Source of the DNA: Prochlorococcus marinus str. MIT 0917
GTDB lineage: Bacteria; Cyanobacteriota; Cyanobacteriia; PCC-6307; Cyanobiaceae
Reading direction: 5' to 3'
Assembly: GCF_027359575.1 (NCBI RefSeq)
Contig: NZ_CP114784.1
Coordinates: 1,549,819 to 1,613,818, forward strand
DNA: 64,000 bases
The position numbers and the translations under genes were made by a program. Positions 28,076 through 37,286 of this stretch are shown piece after piece. Under the pieces are notes generated by a model. It had not been told where the DNA came from and searched no databases. It worked only from the letters and a program-made list of their open reading frames with translations. Every line of letters begins with the position of its first letter. Position 1 is the first letter of the stretch.

Positions 28076-29225
28076 ATGCTGATAGCTTTTAATGTATTAA
28101 TTCTATTACCTCGTTTGCAAGACCTGACTGATTTTAAAAGAGACCTTTCTTTATTGACTGCTCGCCTGGTTACAGCCCAGGATTGTCTTTGACGAACCTG
28201 CATTGCTAGCTAGAAAAAAGGACTTAGAGCAAGTTGCATCGCAACCTGAATTTTGGAACGATCCCAAAAATGCACAAAAACAGATGCGTCAACTTGATGA
28301 TGTTAAAGCAGAGTTAGAAAAACTCATGTCATGGAGAGGCGCTATTGAGGACGCAAATCTTTCGTTAGAGCTTTATGAGTTAGACCCTGATGAAGAAATT
28401 ATTGCGGAGTCTCACCATGGACTTGAGAAATTAAAGCAAGAACTTGAACGTTGGGAGATGGAGCGTCTCTTGAGTGGCACCTATGATAAGGAGGGTGCAG
28501 TTCTCTCAATTAATGCTGGTGCTGGCGGAACTGATGCCCAAGATTGGGCCCAAATGCTTCTAAGGATGTATACCCGTTGGGCTGAAAATAATGGTATGAA
28601 AGTAATTATTAATGAACTTTCTGAGGGAGAGGAAGCGGGAATCAAAAGTGTCACCATCGAAATAGAAGGTGTATACGCATATGGTTTTTTACAAAATGAA
28701 AAAGGGACCCATCGTTTAGTCAGAATTTCCCCTTTCAATGCAAATGGAAAGCGACAAACCAGCTTTGCTGGAGTTGAAGTTATGCCTAAACTTGATGAAG
28801 AGGTTGAACTTGAAATCCCTGAAAAAGATTTAGAAATCACGACAAGTCGCTCAGGTGGTGCAGGAGGACAAAATGTAAATAAAGTTGAGACTGCAGTTCG
28901 GATTCTTCATGTGCCTACAGGTATTGCCGTTCGATGTACACAAGAAAGATCTCAGCTTCAAAATAAAGACAAAGCAATGGCTCTACTAAAATCAAAATTG
29001 ATGGTAATAGCAGTAGAGCAAAGGGCTGCAGAGATTGCAGATATTCGAGGGGATATTGTTGAGGCTGCGTGGGGCAATCAAATTAGAAATTATGTTTTTC
29101 ACCCGTACCAAATGGTTAAAGACTTACGTACTGAACAAGAGACAACAGACGTAGATTCAGTTATGAATGGGGAAATAGATATTTTTATTCAGTCTCTTTT
29201 AAGGCAAAATATTGAAGAATCATAA
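28076..29225 (+). CDS. prfB: Peptide chain release factor 2, programmed +1 frameshift
   Basis: Terminates translation at UGA and UAA. The main frame (28191-29225) has the [13 protein letters not shown] region, the tripeptide-like area HRLVRISPF and the catalytic GGQ in [15 protein letters not shown]. The 5' part is in another frame: 28076-28189 encodes about 38 codons (ending [24 protein letters not shown]) and stops at CTT TGA C (28187-28193). Slipping +1 at CTT continues as [14 protein letters not shown], which matches RF2 proteins. An AGGA at 28179-28182 could act as the stimulatory SD. The start is ATG 28076 or a TTG at 28112. Confidence 0.95.
28187..28193 (+). promoter_or_regulatory. prfB autoregulatory frameshift site CTTTGAC
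   Basis: The sequence CTT-TGA-C is the conserved RF2 frameshift site. When RF2 is scarce, the ribosome pauses at UGA and slips +1 from CUU to UUU, allowing full-length RF2 synthesis. AGGA at 28179-28182 ends 4 bases before CTT, close to the 3-base spacing of the stimulatory SD in Escherichia coli. Confidence 0.88.
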
Positions 29226-29236
29226 ATCAACTGGAT

Positions 29237-29428
29237 ATGAATAATAAAATTATTTCTGATGATGTCACCAAGAAAGCAACCCCACCTCCAAGTTTTGTCA
29301 AACTTGCAATGAAAAATATGGTTCGGAAAGGTAGTCAAAGCCTTTCTCACTTTGGATTGACAGCTTTGGGTTTCCTTGGATTTATTCTTTTAGTTGCTGT
29401 TCTTGGAAAACCTCATATCCCTCAATAA
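29237..29428 (+). CDS. DUF3285-like small membrane protein
   Basis: 63-residue protein with a polar N-terminus containing PPPSFVKLAMKNMVRKG (about 16-32) and a C-terminal hydrophobic helix (LTALGFLGFILLVAVLG, 41-57). The pattern and the position between prfB and ybeY match the cyanobacterial DUF3285 family, of unknown function. It lies 12 bases after prfB and 5 bases before ybeY's ATG, so it is probably part of the same transcript. Confidence 0.85.
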   Translation: MNNKIISDDVTKKATPPPSFVKLAMKNMVRKGSQSLSHFGLTALGFLGFILLVAVLGKPHIPQ

Positions 29429-29432
29429 CTTT

Positions 29433-29987
29433 ATGGAGAATTTTTCTACTAGCTCTTCTAAATTGGATGTTGACCTTTCTTTTACACCCTTCCCGGTTCA
29501 AGATTTAGATGTCTTTGTGAACAGTGAGTCTTTGGAGTTGATGAAAAATCCAAGTCAATGGATTGAAGAAATAGGAAGCTGGATTAGATTCATACAATTA
29601 AATTCAGCATTTAAATGTCCTGAAATAGTCCTAAATGCGTCTCAATTTAGCTTGGGGTTGGAATTAACTAATGATAAGAAAATTCTTGATTTGAATCATG
29701 TCTGGCTCGGTCAATCAAAAAGTACAGACGTGCTGTCATTTCCCATAATTGATGAGACATTTTTTGGTGTAAGTAATGAATGTATCGAATTGGGTGACAT
29801 AGTTATTTCAGTCCCGACAGCAATCAGGCAAGCCAAAGATAATAATGCTGATTTATTTAGAGAACTAAGATGGCTTGCTACTCATGGTCTCTTACACCTT
29901 TTGGGTTGGGATCATAGTGATGAAGAGAGCCTTAATAAAATGCTTTTGATTCAAGAGCAACTTCTTGATATTAGAGGTATTCTTTAA
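29433..29987 (+). CDS. ybeY: Endoribonuclease YbeY (rRNA maturation factor)
   Basis: Zinc-dependent endoribonuclease for 16S rRNA 3' maturation and ribosome quality control. The signature HGLLHLLGWDH (metal-binding His residues) is near the C-terminus, and LNHVWLGQSKSTDVLSFPI is the conserved strand. ATG 29433 is chosen; an upstream TTG at 29394 would overlap the DUF3285 gene. The N-terminus is longer than in Escherichia coli, as is usual in cyanobacteria. Confidence 0.95.
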   Translation: MENFSTSSSKLDVDLSFTPFPVQDLDVFVNSESLELMKNPSQWIEEIGSWIRFIQLNSAFKCPEIVLNASQFSLGLELTNDKKILDLNHVWLGQSKSTDVLSFPIIDETFFGVSNECIELGDIVISVPTAIRQAKDNNADLFRELRWLATHGLLHLLGWDHSDEESLNKMLLIQEQLLDIRGIL

Positions 29988-30012
29988 AATAAAGAGTTGA
30001 AGTTTCACAAAT

Positions 30013-30471
30013 ATGGTTCCTGAGATATCCAATGACTCTGAGAGAGAAATTAGGGACATGTCTAAAACTCTTCAAAGACCCAATAAAAGATCATCATGGA
30101 AGATAGCTAAAGATTTACCAACTAGCTTTTTATATGCAGCTAAAGGCTTAACATATGCATTTTCGACCCAGAGAAATTTTCGGATTCATGTTGGTTTTGC
30201 ATTGGGTGCGCTTGGCTTAAGCTTTTTTTTAGGCCTTAATAAAAGTGATTTAGCAATAATGGCCCTTACAGCCACTAGTGTGTTAGTAGTTGAATTGCTT
30301 AATACAGCGATTGAATCTGTTGTTGATTTGGCCATTGGGAAACGATTTCATCCTCTCGCTCAAATTGCTAAAGATTGTTCAGCTGGGGCAGTTTTATTAG
30401 CTTCAATCAGTTCGGTGCTGATTGCTGTTTTATTATTATTTCCTCCATTACTTAAACAGTTAGGAATTTAA
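30013..30471 (+). CDS. dgkA: Diacylglycerol kinase (DgkA/undecaprenol kinase family)
   Basis: Small integral membrane lipid kinase with three hydrophobic helices. The catalytic segment VVELLNTAIESVVDLAIGKRFHPLAQIAKDCSAGAVLL (quoted in parts ELLNTAIESVVDL and AKDCSAGAVLL) contains the conserved Glu, Asn and Asp residues. The 45-residue polar N-terminus is an extension compared with Escherichia coli. It is placed 25 bases after ybeY and 13 bases before trpG. Substrate may be diacylglycerol or undecaprenol. Confidence 0.93.
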   Translation: MVPEISNDSEREIRDMSKTLQRPNKRSSWKIAKDLPTSFLYAAKGLTYAFSTQRNFRIHVGFALGALGLSFFLGLNKSDLAIMALTATSVLVVELLNTAIESVVDLAIGKRFHPLAQIAKDCSAGAVLLASISSVLIAVLLLFPPLLKQLGI

Positions 30472-30484
30472 CGGCTTAAAAATT

Positions 30485-31081
30485 ATGTTTTTGGTGATCG
30501 ACAATTATGACAGTTTCACTTATAACCTCGTTCAATATTTGGGTGAATTAGCTTCTCAGCATCCTATTGCATCAGAAGTAAGAGTCGAACGTAATGATGC
30601 TCTGACGATCAGTGAGATTAAAGATTTAAATCCTGATGCGATTTTGTTATCTCCTGGTCCAGGAGACCCCAATCAATCTGGAGTTTGTCTGGATATTTTA
30701 TCTGAACTATCAATTGAAATACCAACTCTTGGTGTCTGTCTTGGTCATCAAGCTATTACTCAAGCGTTCGGTGGGAAAATAATCAGAGCTAATGAATTAA
30801 TGCATGGTAAAACATCTAATGTTTTGCATAGAGGTACTGGAATCTTTAAAGATTTGCCTAATCCCTTAGTGGCAACTAGATACCATAGCTTAATAGCGCA
30901 GAGAGAGGGTTTCCCAGAATGCTTAGAGGTTATAGCCTGGTTAGAGGATGAAACAATTATGGGAATAGCCCATAAAGATTATCCACACATATACGGGGTA
31001 CAATTTCATCCTGAGAGTGTATTGACTGAATCTGGTCATAAGTTACTCTCTAATTTTTTGGATATAGCAGAAGCTAACTAG
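30485..31081 (+). CDS. trpG: Anthranilate/aminodeoxychorismate synthase glutaminase subunit
   Basis: Class I glutamine amidotransferase giving ammonia to TrpE or PabB. Triad residues are seen: C85 in LGVCLGHQAI, and the His and Glu in YGVQFHPESVLTE. MFLVIDNYDSFTYNLVQYL is the usual N-terminus. Length 198. In cyanobacteria the same protein may serve both tryptophan and folate (pabA) synthesis, and no trpE or pabB is adjacent to decide. Confidence 0.95.
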   Translation: MFLVIDNYDSFTYNLVQYLGELASQHPIASEVRVERNDALTISEIKDLNPDAILLSPGPGDPNQSGVCLDILSELSIEIPTLGVCLGHQAITQAFGGKIIRANELMHGKTSNVLHRGTGIFKDLPNPLVATRYHSLIAQREGFPECLEVIAWLEDETIMGIAHKDYPHIYGVQFHPESVLTESGHKLLSNFLDIAEAN

Positions 31082-31120
31082 ATAATCTCAAGTTATATAG
31101 ACGTTTTGAATTAATATAAA

Positions 31121-32236
31121 CTACACTTCATCGACAATCTTGAAAGCTGACCAGAATCTTTTCATCTGCTCAATTGTTCCAATGCTCACTCTGATAGAGC
31201 CTTTTAAATTTTTTTTCTTATCCATATTTCTAATTAGAATTCCAGATGATTTTAACTTTTGCTCAACTTGTTTTGGGTTTGATTTTGGCCAAAGTAGAAA
31301 ATAGTTTCCTCCATCAATATGATGCTTAACATGGTACTTCTTGAATTGATCTTTGATCCAAGTACGAGCCTCAAGTACTTCATTTACATACGAATCAATA
31401 TAGGAGTGATCTTTAAGTGCAGCAAAAGCAGCAATGACTGCAAAGCTGTTGACGTCATAAGGACCAGTGACTCTATTCACTATATTAATTACTTTAGAAT
31501 GACCAATAGCAAACCCAATTCTTAAACTTGCCAAACCAGCAGTTTTAGAAAGCGATCTTAATACAACAAGATTAGGTGTGTTTTGGAAATTCACAAATGG
31601 CAGCACACTATCACCTGTAAACGCCTCGTAAAGTTCATCGACAACAACTAGTGTTTGAGATGAAAGTTTGGTGATCTCTATAATTCTTTCTGGGCTTAAT
31701 CTTGTTCCAGTGGGGTTATTCGGGTTGCAGATGAGTAAAATTTTCGGATTATTTTGTGTAATGAATTCGCAAATACTATCAAATGGATATTGAAAATTTT
31801 TCCCCTCATAAGGTATCGAAATGATTTTCATTCCTCGCATTTGTGCGCAAGGAGTATAATATCCAAAAGTAGGCGTTGTCGTTAGCATTAGATCTTCAGA
31901 ATCGCCATAGGCATGAAAAATAGCATTTATTGCTGCGTCTACTCCATTAAAAATACCAACTTCAGATGAGTTTATATTTACGCTTGAATTTTGTTTAATG
32001 AGAGTTTCTACTATTTTTTCTTTTAAACCTGAGTATTCAGGATAAATAGAGATTTCATCTCTGCTTATTTCTCTGAGAGATTTAATTACTAGTGGGCTTG
32101 GTCCAATGGTGTTTTCATTAAAGTCTAGTCTTAGTAAATTTCGTCTTCCTTCCAGTGGTGCAGAATATGGCTGTAAATCTTCGATATCTTTCCTGGGATT
32201 TGGTAGATCAACAAATGAATTTTCTGTTTTTTCCAT
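31121..32236 (-). CDS. hisC: Histidinol-phosphate aminotransferase
   Basis: Class I/II PLP aminotransferase of histidine synthesis. LRLDFNENTIGPSPLVI, the NPNNPTGTRLS motif, and the PLP lysine in RSLSKTAGLASLRIG are diagnostic of the HisC-like subgroup. Length 371. Its ATG overlaps the argS stop in a TAATG junction, so it reads after argS from the same mRNA. A related enzyme (CobC/CobD type) lies at 46663-47745; here the histidine role is favoured, but aromatic transaminase activity cannot be excluded. Confidence 0.88.
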   Translation of the reverse strand: MEKTENSFVDLPNPRKDIEDLQPYSAPLEGRRNLLRLDFNENTIGPSPLVIKSLREISRDEISIYPEYSGLKEKIVETLIKQNSSVNINSSEVGIFNGVDAAINAIFHAYGDSEDLMLTTTPTFGYYTPCAQMRGMKIISIPYEGKNFQYPFDSICEFITQNNPKILLICNPNNPTGTRLSPERIIEITKLSSQTLVVVDELYEAFTGDSVLPFVNFQNTPNLVVLRSLSKTAGLASLRIGFAIGHSKVINIVNRVTGPYDVNSFAVIAAFAALKDHSYIDSYVNEVLEARTWIKDQFKKYHVKHHIDGGNYFLLWPKSNPKQVEQKLKSSGILIRNMDKKKNLKGSIRVSIGTIEQMKRFWSAFKIVDEV

Positions 32237-34059
32237 TACATTCTTTCCAGAGTAGGGATGCCTAACAAACTCATTCCCAGTTTAAGTGTCTCTGCAGTGA
32301 TAGAGCATAAAGTAAGTCTACTGGTTCTTGCAGGTTCACTTGCTTTTAAAATAGGAACTTGATCATAGAATCTGTTGAAAATCTGACTTAATTCAAATAA
32401 ATATCCGCAGAGACGATTAGGAAGCAGTTCTTTTTCCACTTCAGCGATAATACAATCAAGTTGCAATAGCTTGCGAATCAAGGCCCATTCTTGCAGTTCA
32501 TTGAAATGAATATTCTGACTTGATACATTTAAATCCCCACCATTGCGCGATATTCCGGCTATTCGTACCAATGCATAAAGTAAATATGGTGCTGTATTCC
32601 CCTGCAAAGAGAGCATCTTATCAAAACTAAATTGGTAATTAGAAACTCTATTTTGACTTAGATCCGCATACTTGATTGCTGCAATCCCGACAGTCGTAGA
32701 AACTTTATCTATAAAACTTTCATTTTCGGATCTACTTTCAGTGTTGAGACGATCTTTAAGATCTTCTCTTGCTCGTTGAATTGCTCCATCCAGAAGGTCT
32801 ACTAATCTAATTGTTTCTCCTGATCGGGTTTTTAACTTCTTACCATCTTCTCCTTGAACAAGACCAAAGGGGACATGCTCAATTTGACAATCTGTAGGAA
32901 TCCAATTTGCAAGCTTTGCAATTTGAAAAACTCCAGAGAAATGTGAAGCTTGCCCAGCATCTGTGACATAAATCAACCGGAAAGCTCCATCTCCATGCGG
33001 AGGAGTAGTTAATCTGTATCTAATCGCTGCTAAATCAGTGGTTGCATAATTAAAACCTCCGTCACTTTTTTGAATAATTATTGGTTGAGGTTTCCCGTCT
33101 TTTCCTACTACGCCATCAAGGAAGATACATTGAGCCCCTTGATCATTTATTAGTAAATTTTTATTTTTTAAATCATTAATAACATCTACTAAAAATTTGT
33201 TATAAAAGGATTCACCTCTTTCAGTCAGCTTGATATCAAGTCGATCGTAGATCTTTTGAAACTCTTTTCTAGATTGTTGGCAGAGTAATTGCCACGCAAT
33301 TAGACTTTCTTGGTCACCTGCTTGTAAATTAACAACCTCATTTCTAGATTTATTTTGAAAGATTTTATCTTCATCAAATCTTTTTTTTGCTTGACGATAG
33401 AAATTCACGAGATCGCTTATTTCCACTACATCTTTTGTATGGAGTGCCTCTGGTACAACCTCTTTCAGATGAGTGATGAGCATGCCAAATTGTGTACCCC
33501 AATCCCCCACATGATTGAGTCGTAAGACTTCGTAACCGCAGAATTCCAGAACACGTGCTAATGAGTCTCCAATAATTGTTGATCGTAAGTGCCCAACATG
33601 CATTTCTTTAGCAATATTTGGACTGGAAAAATCAATAATTACGCGGTTATTGTTTTTTCCCTTTTCTATTTTTTTACTACTGAATTTTTTGAGAGGCACT
33701 CCCAATCTTTTATCATTTAGACGAAAATGGATTTCCGATATAAGTGTTTTTGAATTTATAGATAGGTTTATGAAACCTGGACCTGCAATGAGTGGTGGAT
33801 TGCATATTTGAACGAAATCATTATCTTTTTGTAGTTGATCAGCTATTTGTTGTGCAATTTCACGAGGAGGTTGTTTCAGTTCTTTTGCCAGTGATAAAGC
33901 ACAATTTATCTGAAAATCTCCAAATTCTGGCTTGGATGCGGGGACCAAATTTGAACCTGTAAGTATTGAAGAAGTTTTTGAACTTCGATCCTCTTTTGGG
34001 AATACTTTGATGAAAGCTCTATTGAGGGCTTCTTCTAATCTGGCGTATATTTCAAGCAT
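32236..34059 (-). CDS. argS: Arginyl-tRNA synthetase
   Basis: Class Ia synthetase with an N-terminal Add1 domain (1-110), the HIGH-type motif HVGH in [17 protein letters not shown] (about 153-169), the KMSKS-like [12 protein letters not shown], and the anticodon-binding domain ending in [10 protein letters not shown]. Length 607, slightly above the usual 550-590. It is 76 bases after nadC on the same strand, and overlaps hisC by one base. Confidence 0.97.
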   Translation of the reverse strand: MLEIYARLEEALNRAFIKVFPKEDRSSKTSSILTGSNLVPASKPEFGDFQINCALSLAKELKQPPREIAQQIADQLQKDNDFVQICNPPLIAGPGFINLSINSKTLISEIHFRLNDKRLGVPLKKFSSKKIEKGKNNNRVIIDFSSPNIAKEMHVGHLRSTIIGDSLARVLEFCGYEVLRLNHVGDWGTQFGMLITHLKEVVPEALHTKDVVEISDLVNFYRQAKKRFDEDKIFQNKSRNEVVNLQAGDQESLIAWQLLCQQSRKEFQKIYDRLDIKLTERGESFYNKFLVDVINDLKNKNLLINDQGAQCIFLDGVVGKDGKPQPIIIQKSDGGFNYATTDLAAIRYRLTTPPHGDGAFRLIYVTDAGQASHFSGVFQIAKLANWIPTDCQIEHVPFGLVQGEDGKKLKTRSGETIRLVDLLDGAIQRAREDLKDRLNTESRSENESFIDKVSTTVGIAAIKYADLSQNRVSNYQFSFDKMLSLQGNTAPYLLYALVRIAGISRNGGDLNVSSQNIHFNELQEWALIRKLLQLDCIIAEVEKELLPNRLCGYLFELSQIFNRFYDQVPILKASEPARTSRLTLCSITAETLKLGMSLLGIPTLERM

Positions 34060-34135
34060 GATGTGTATGGTTAGGTAGATACTTTTAAGATTTCTTTGTT
34101 TTTAGGATGGTGCTAGAAAACTTTTTATTCATTTT

Positions 34136-34999
34136 TTAGTCAAAGCGCATACTGAAATCTATCCATTTGCTTTTAGTCATTGGAGCACTAGTTGAGATTA
34201 GATCAATACCTGTGAATATATAGTCTGACAAATTATTTGGGTTGATTCCTGAAACTTCAATAACAATATTTTGTGAGACGTATTTGGAATTACTAGTTTT
34301 TGAAAGTTGACGTAATTCTGGAACTAATTTCTCTATAGTTTGAATAGACATTTCATCAAGTAAAATACCATCAGCACCTGCCGCCACAGCTTCTTTCGCT
34401 TGGGAGGGGGTTTCTGCTTCGACTATTATTTTTTTTGTCCATGGAATAGTAGTTTTTAAGATTTTGAGACTCTCGCTAATCCCCTGAGACCATGCAATAT
34501 GATTCTCTTTCAACATGGCAGCATCATCTAATCCAAGTCTATGATTAATTCCGCCACCACAATGAAAAGCGTATTTTTCGAAAATTCTTAGTCCTGGAGT
34601 CGTTTTACGTGTGTCTGCTAACTTCACATTGGATCCTGATAGTTTATTTACCAGTAAAGCTGTCGATGTAGCAATACCAGAAAGATGCATGGCTACATTA
34701 AGAGTTACTCGCTCTCCTGCTACTAAGGAAGAGGATGGCCCTTTTAATTCTAGGAGTTTTTGATTCTTGTCAAACTTTTGACCATCCTCCAAGAGAAGTT
34801 GAATATCAACTTGGGGATCAATTTTTTTAAATATTAGTTTGACAAGATCTCCACCACAAAAAGTGCCATCCTCTTTTGCAAGCCAATGAGCTGATGCACT
34901 GCTGTCGCTGAGCACAAATCTTGTGAGGTCTCCATCGCCAAGATCTTCTTCAATCCAGGTATCTAATATTTTATGTAGTTTTGGTGAGCGAAGATCCAC
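34136..34999 (-). CDS. nadC: Nicotinate-nucleotide pyrophosphorylase (quinolinate PRTase)
   Basis: Converts quinolinate and PRPP to nicotinate mononucleotide in NAD synthesis. GDLTRFVLSD (N-terminus), LVAGERVTLNVAMHLSGIAT (about 89-108), KLADTRKTTPGLR and HRLGLDDAAMLKENHI are the family motifs, with the PRPP-binding region in GADGILLDEM. Length 287. It stands upstream of argS and downstream of the gene-poor 35.0-35.3 kb stretch. Confidence 0.97.
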   Translation of the reverse strand: MDLRSPKLHKILDTWIEEDLGDGDLTRFVLSDSSASAHWLAKEDGTFCGGDLVKLIFKKIDPQVDIQLLLEDGQKFDKNQKLLELKGPSSSLVAGERVTLNVAMHLSGIATSTALLVNKLSGSNVKLADTRKTTPGLRIFEKYAFHCGGGINHRLGLDDAAMLKENHIAWSQGISESLKILKTTIPWTKKIIVEAETPSQAKEAVAAGADGILLDEMSIQTIEKLVPELRQLSKTSNSKYVSQNIVIEVSGINPNNLSDYIFTGIDLISTSAPMTKSKWIDFSMRFD

Positions 35000-35087
35000 A
35001 ATACAACAAATACATTCATTACTATACCAATCCTGAAAGCATTTATAAAAAATATTATTCTCTATTTTTTAATTTCATTTACTTATA

Positions 35088-35113
35088 ATTTTCTTAAATA
35101 TATTTAAGAAAAT
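35088..35113. repeat. Perfect 26-base palindrome
   Basis: ATTTTCTTAAATA (35088-35100) is followed directly by its reverse complement (35101-35113), with no loop. It could be an operator-like site or a cruciform; without a loop it is a poor terminator. It lies about 90 bases upstream of the nadC start. Confidence 0.6.
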
Positions 35114-35191
35114 AGAAATTTTTTAATATTTTTTCTTTGTGATACGTTAAACATATGCTTTAATTAGCTTAATCTCGACTGTTTGTATCAA

Positions 35192-35287
35192 GTGGACGTA
35201 GTTCATAGTGTCAATATTATGGTTGCTCTATTGATTGGAGGAGTTTGCTATTACTTATATTATATTTTTACAATTGATAATAACTAG
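35192..35287 (+). CDS. Possible very small membrane protein
   Basis: A reading frame of 31 codons from GTG 35192 (or 22 codons from ATG 35219) has a hydrophobic run, IMVALLIGGVCYYLYYIF, followed by TIDNN. It resembles the scale of small photosystem or cytochrome subunits, but I do not recognise it. No good ribosome-binding site is visible. It may be chance coding in AT-rich DNA. Confidence 0.25.
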   Translation: MDVVHSVNIMVALLIGGVCYYLYYIFTIDNN

Positions 35288-35305
35288 ACGATGAAAATTG
35301 CTTGA

Positions 35306-36700
35306 TTATTTACCAATACAGAATTTTGAAAATATATTATCAAGTAAGCTTTCTGTTAAATCCTCTCCTGTTACTTCTCCTAAATAATTAATAGCTTGTC
35401 TTAAATCGATCGTCCAGAAATCCCATGGTAGCTTTTCATCAAAAACTTTATTAATATTTTCCAGGGATTCCAAGGTTGACCTAGCCAGATCAACTTGTCT
35501 TTCATTTAGAGCAATATCCAATCCATGCGTTTTAGAAGAACCACATATTTTTAGTAGATAATTAATTAGATTGTCTTCTCCATGTCCGGTTTTTACACTT
35601 ATAATGACTAGATTTTCTTTTTCTAGTATATATTTTGGAACTTTTTGAAAAGATTGATTATTCTCTAAATCAGATTTATTGCCTACAATCAAGATTGGAA
35701 TATTTATGGGTAATTGTTTTAGTATTGATTCGTCCTCGCTATTCCAACCGTTTGAATAATCAAAGATTAATATGATGAGATCAGCTTGGAATAAAGATTT
35801 TTTAGTTCTAGAAATACCAATTTTTTCGATGATATTTGTAGTTTCTCTTATACCTGCTGTATCAATAAAAGTTACTGGTATTCCCTCTAAAATAATCTCA
35901 CTTTCCAAAAGGTCCCTAGTAGTTCCAGGTAGCTCAGTCACAATGGCTTTTTCTTGCTTGGAAAGCCTATTAAGTAAGGAGCTTTTTCCTACATTAGGTT
36001 TACCGGTCAGTGCAACTTTTAAGCCAGAACGAATCCAAGATCCTCTTTTAGCATTATCAATTAGCTCTTTAAGATCTTTTTGGATTGCGATAATTTTATT
36101 TTTTACCTGTGTTTCATCTAAAATTGGAAGATCTTCTTCAAAATCTATTCTTGCTTCGATTTCCGTTAGTTGCTCTATCAATCGTTTTCTTATTGAATGA
36201 ATCGTAGTTTGAATATTTCCTTCAATTCCATTAATAGCGAGCTCTGCTGCTTTTCTACTTCTTGCTGCCACTAGTTCACTAATTGATTCTGCTTGGGTCA
36301 GGCTTATACGACCATTCAGTACTGCTCGTTGACTAAACTCACCTGGTTCTGCTCTTCTAACGCTTGGGATATCAAGTATCCTTTCAAGGATCTTTTGGAC
36401 TGTAATTATGCCTCCATGGCAATGAATTTCTACTACATCTTCACCTGTAAAGCTTCGCGGCCCTTTCATTATTAGTATTAATACTTCATCGATATATATT
36501 GTTTGATTTGCTTCGGTTACATGTCCGTAAAGAACTTTGTGAGTGCTCCAATCGTGCGTTCCAGGAATATGAACAATAGTTTTAGTTATCTCAATGGCCG
36601 AGGAGCCAGAGATCCTAATGACAGCAATACTTCCTTGCCCGGGAGCAACGGCAGTCGCGATTGCAGCAATAGTATCTTCAGTAGGGGAAAACGAATTCAT
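35306..36700 (-). CDS. mnmE: tRNA modification GTPase MnmE (TrmE)
   Basis: With MnmG, installs the 5-carboxymethylaminomethyl group on tRNA wobble uridine. It has the N-terminal formyl-THF-binding domain (TIAAIATAVAPGQGSIAVIR, 9-28), G1 GKPNVGKSSLLN (about 230-241), G3 DTAGIRET, G4 NKSD, and the invariant C-terminal CIGK (461-464). Length 464 residues. The stop is only a few bases beyond the CIGK, confirming an intact gene. Confidence 0.98.
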   Translation of the reverse strand: MNSFSPTEDTIAAIATAVAPGQGSIAVIRISGSSAIEITKTIVHIPGTHDWSTHKVLYGHVTEANQTIYIDEVLILIMKGPRSFTGEDVVEIHCHGGIITVQKILERILDIPSVRRAEPGEFSQRAVLNGRISLTQAESISELVAARSRKAAELAINGIEGNIQTTIHSIRKRLIEQLTEIEARIDFEEDLPILDETQVKNKIIAIQKDLKELIDNAKRGSWIRSGLKVALTGKPNVGKSSLLNRLSKQEKAIVTELPGTTRDLLESEIILEGIPVTFIDTAGIRETTNIIEKIGISRTKKSLFQADLIILIFDYSNGWNSEDESILKQLPINIPILIVGNKSDLENNQSFQKVPKYILEKENLVIISVKTGHGEDNLINYLLKICGSSKTHGLDIALNERQVDLARSTLESLENINKVFDEKLPWDFWTIDLRQAINYLGEVTGEDLTESLLDNIFSKFCIGK

Positions 36701-36770
36701 TAATCAATAATCACGCAATCTTCACTAAGATCAAATCTAGGTTTCTGTTATAGACCAAGATTTTTTAAAT

Positions 36771-37226
36771 ATGAAAAAAATCTTCCTAAATCTAATACAA
36801 AGAATTCGTAAATTTATCGCTTGGCTCTGGAATCAGGAAGGTTCTCCTTCTCAGAGAGCATTAGGATTGGCCGTGGGGATATTTAGTGGTTGCTTTCCAT
36901 TCTTTGGTTTGCAAACCTTGATGGGTGTGTTTTTAGCAAAAATCTTCAAGGGCAATAGCATTTTGGCGGTTGTTGGAACCTGGATTAGTAACCCATTTAC
37001 TTATGTTCCTCTTTATTATCTTAATTATAGACTAGGCTCTTTAATACTAAATAATGACAAAAATATAGTAGATTTTAGTCATATAACTACTAATGAGTTG
37101 TGGTTACAAGGTTGGTACTTGAGCTCTAGACTGATAATCGGCTCGATATGTATGGGCCTTTTGTCTGGAATGGTTGGTGGCCTGAGTCTATATTTTTTAC
37201 TCAAGAAACTATCTAATAAAATTTAG
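36771..37226 (+). CDS. DUF2062 domain membrane protein
   Basis: 151 residues with about three hydrophobic segments. GSPSQRALGLAVGIFSGCFPFFGLQT (in parts ALGLAVGIFSGCFPFFG) is the core of DUF2062 proteins, seen in many bacteria with unknown function; WISNPFTYVPLYYLNYRLG is the second conserved segment. It lies divergent from mnmE and convergent with the (p)ppGpp synthetase gene. Confidence 0.85.
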   Translation: MKKIFLNLIQRIRKFIAWLWNQEGSPSQRALGLAVGIFSGCFPFFGLQTLMGVFLAKIFKGNSILAVVGTWISNPFTYVPLYYLNYRLGSLILNNDKNIVDFSHITTNELWLQGWYLSSRLIIGSICMGLLSGMVGGLSLYFLLKKLSNKI

Positions 37227-37286
37227 ATTTATATATACTTAATATTATTTATTAGTTTTTAACAGTCTTTCAGATTATTTATTTAG

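Larger units (their letters stand above)
35000..35305. other. Intergenic stretch between trmE and nadC
   Basis: 306 bases without a listed gene. It holds a 26-base perfect palindrome (35088-35113) and a short hydrophobic reading frame on the plus strand (35192-35287). The rest is AT-rich with no clear RNA gene. The nadC promoter must lie here on the minus strand. Confidence 0.6.

Noticed and set aside
29394-29432. Upstream TTG start for ybeY
   Set aside because: It would overlap the DUF3285-like gene in another frame; the ATG at 29433 gives a normal start.
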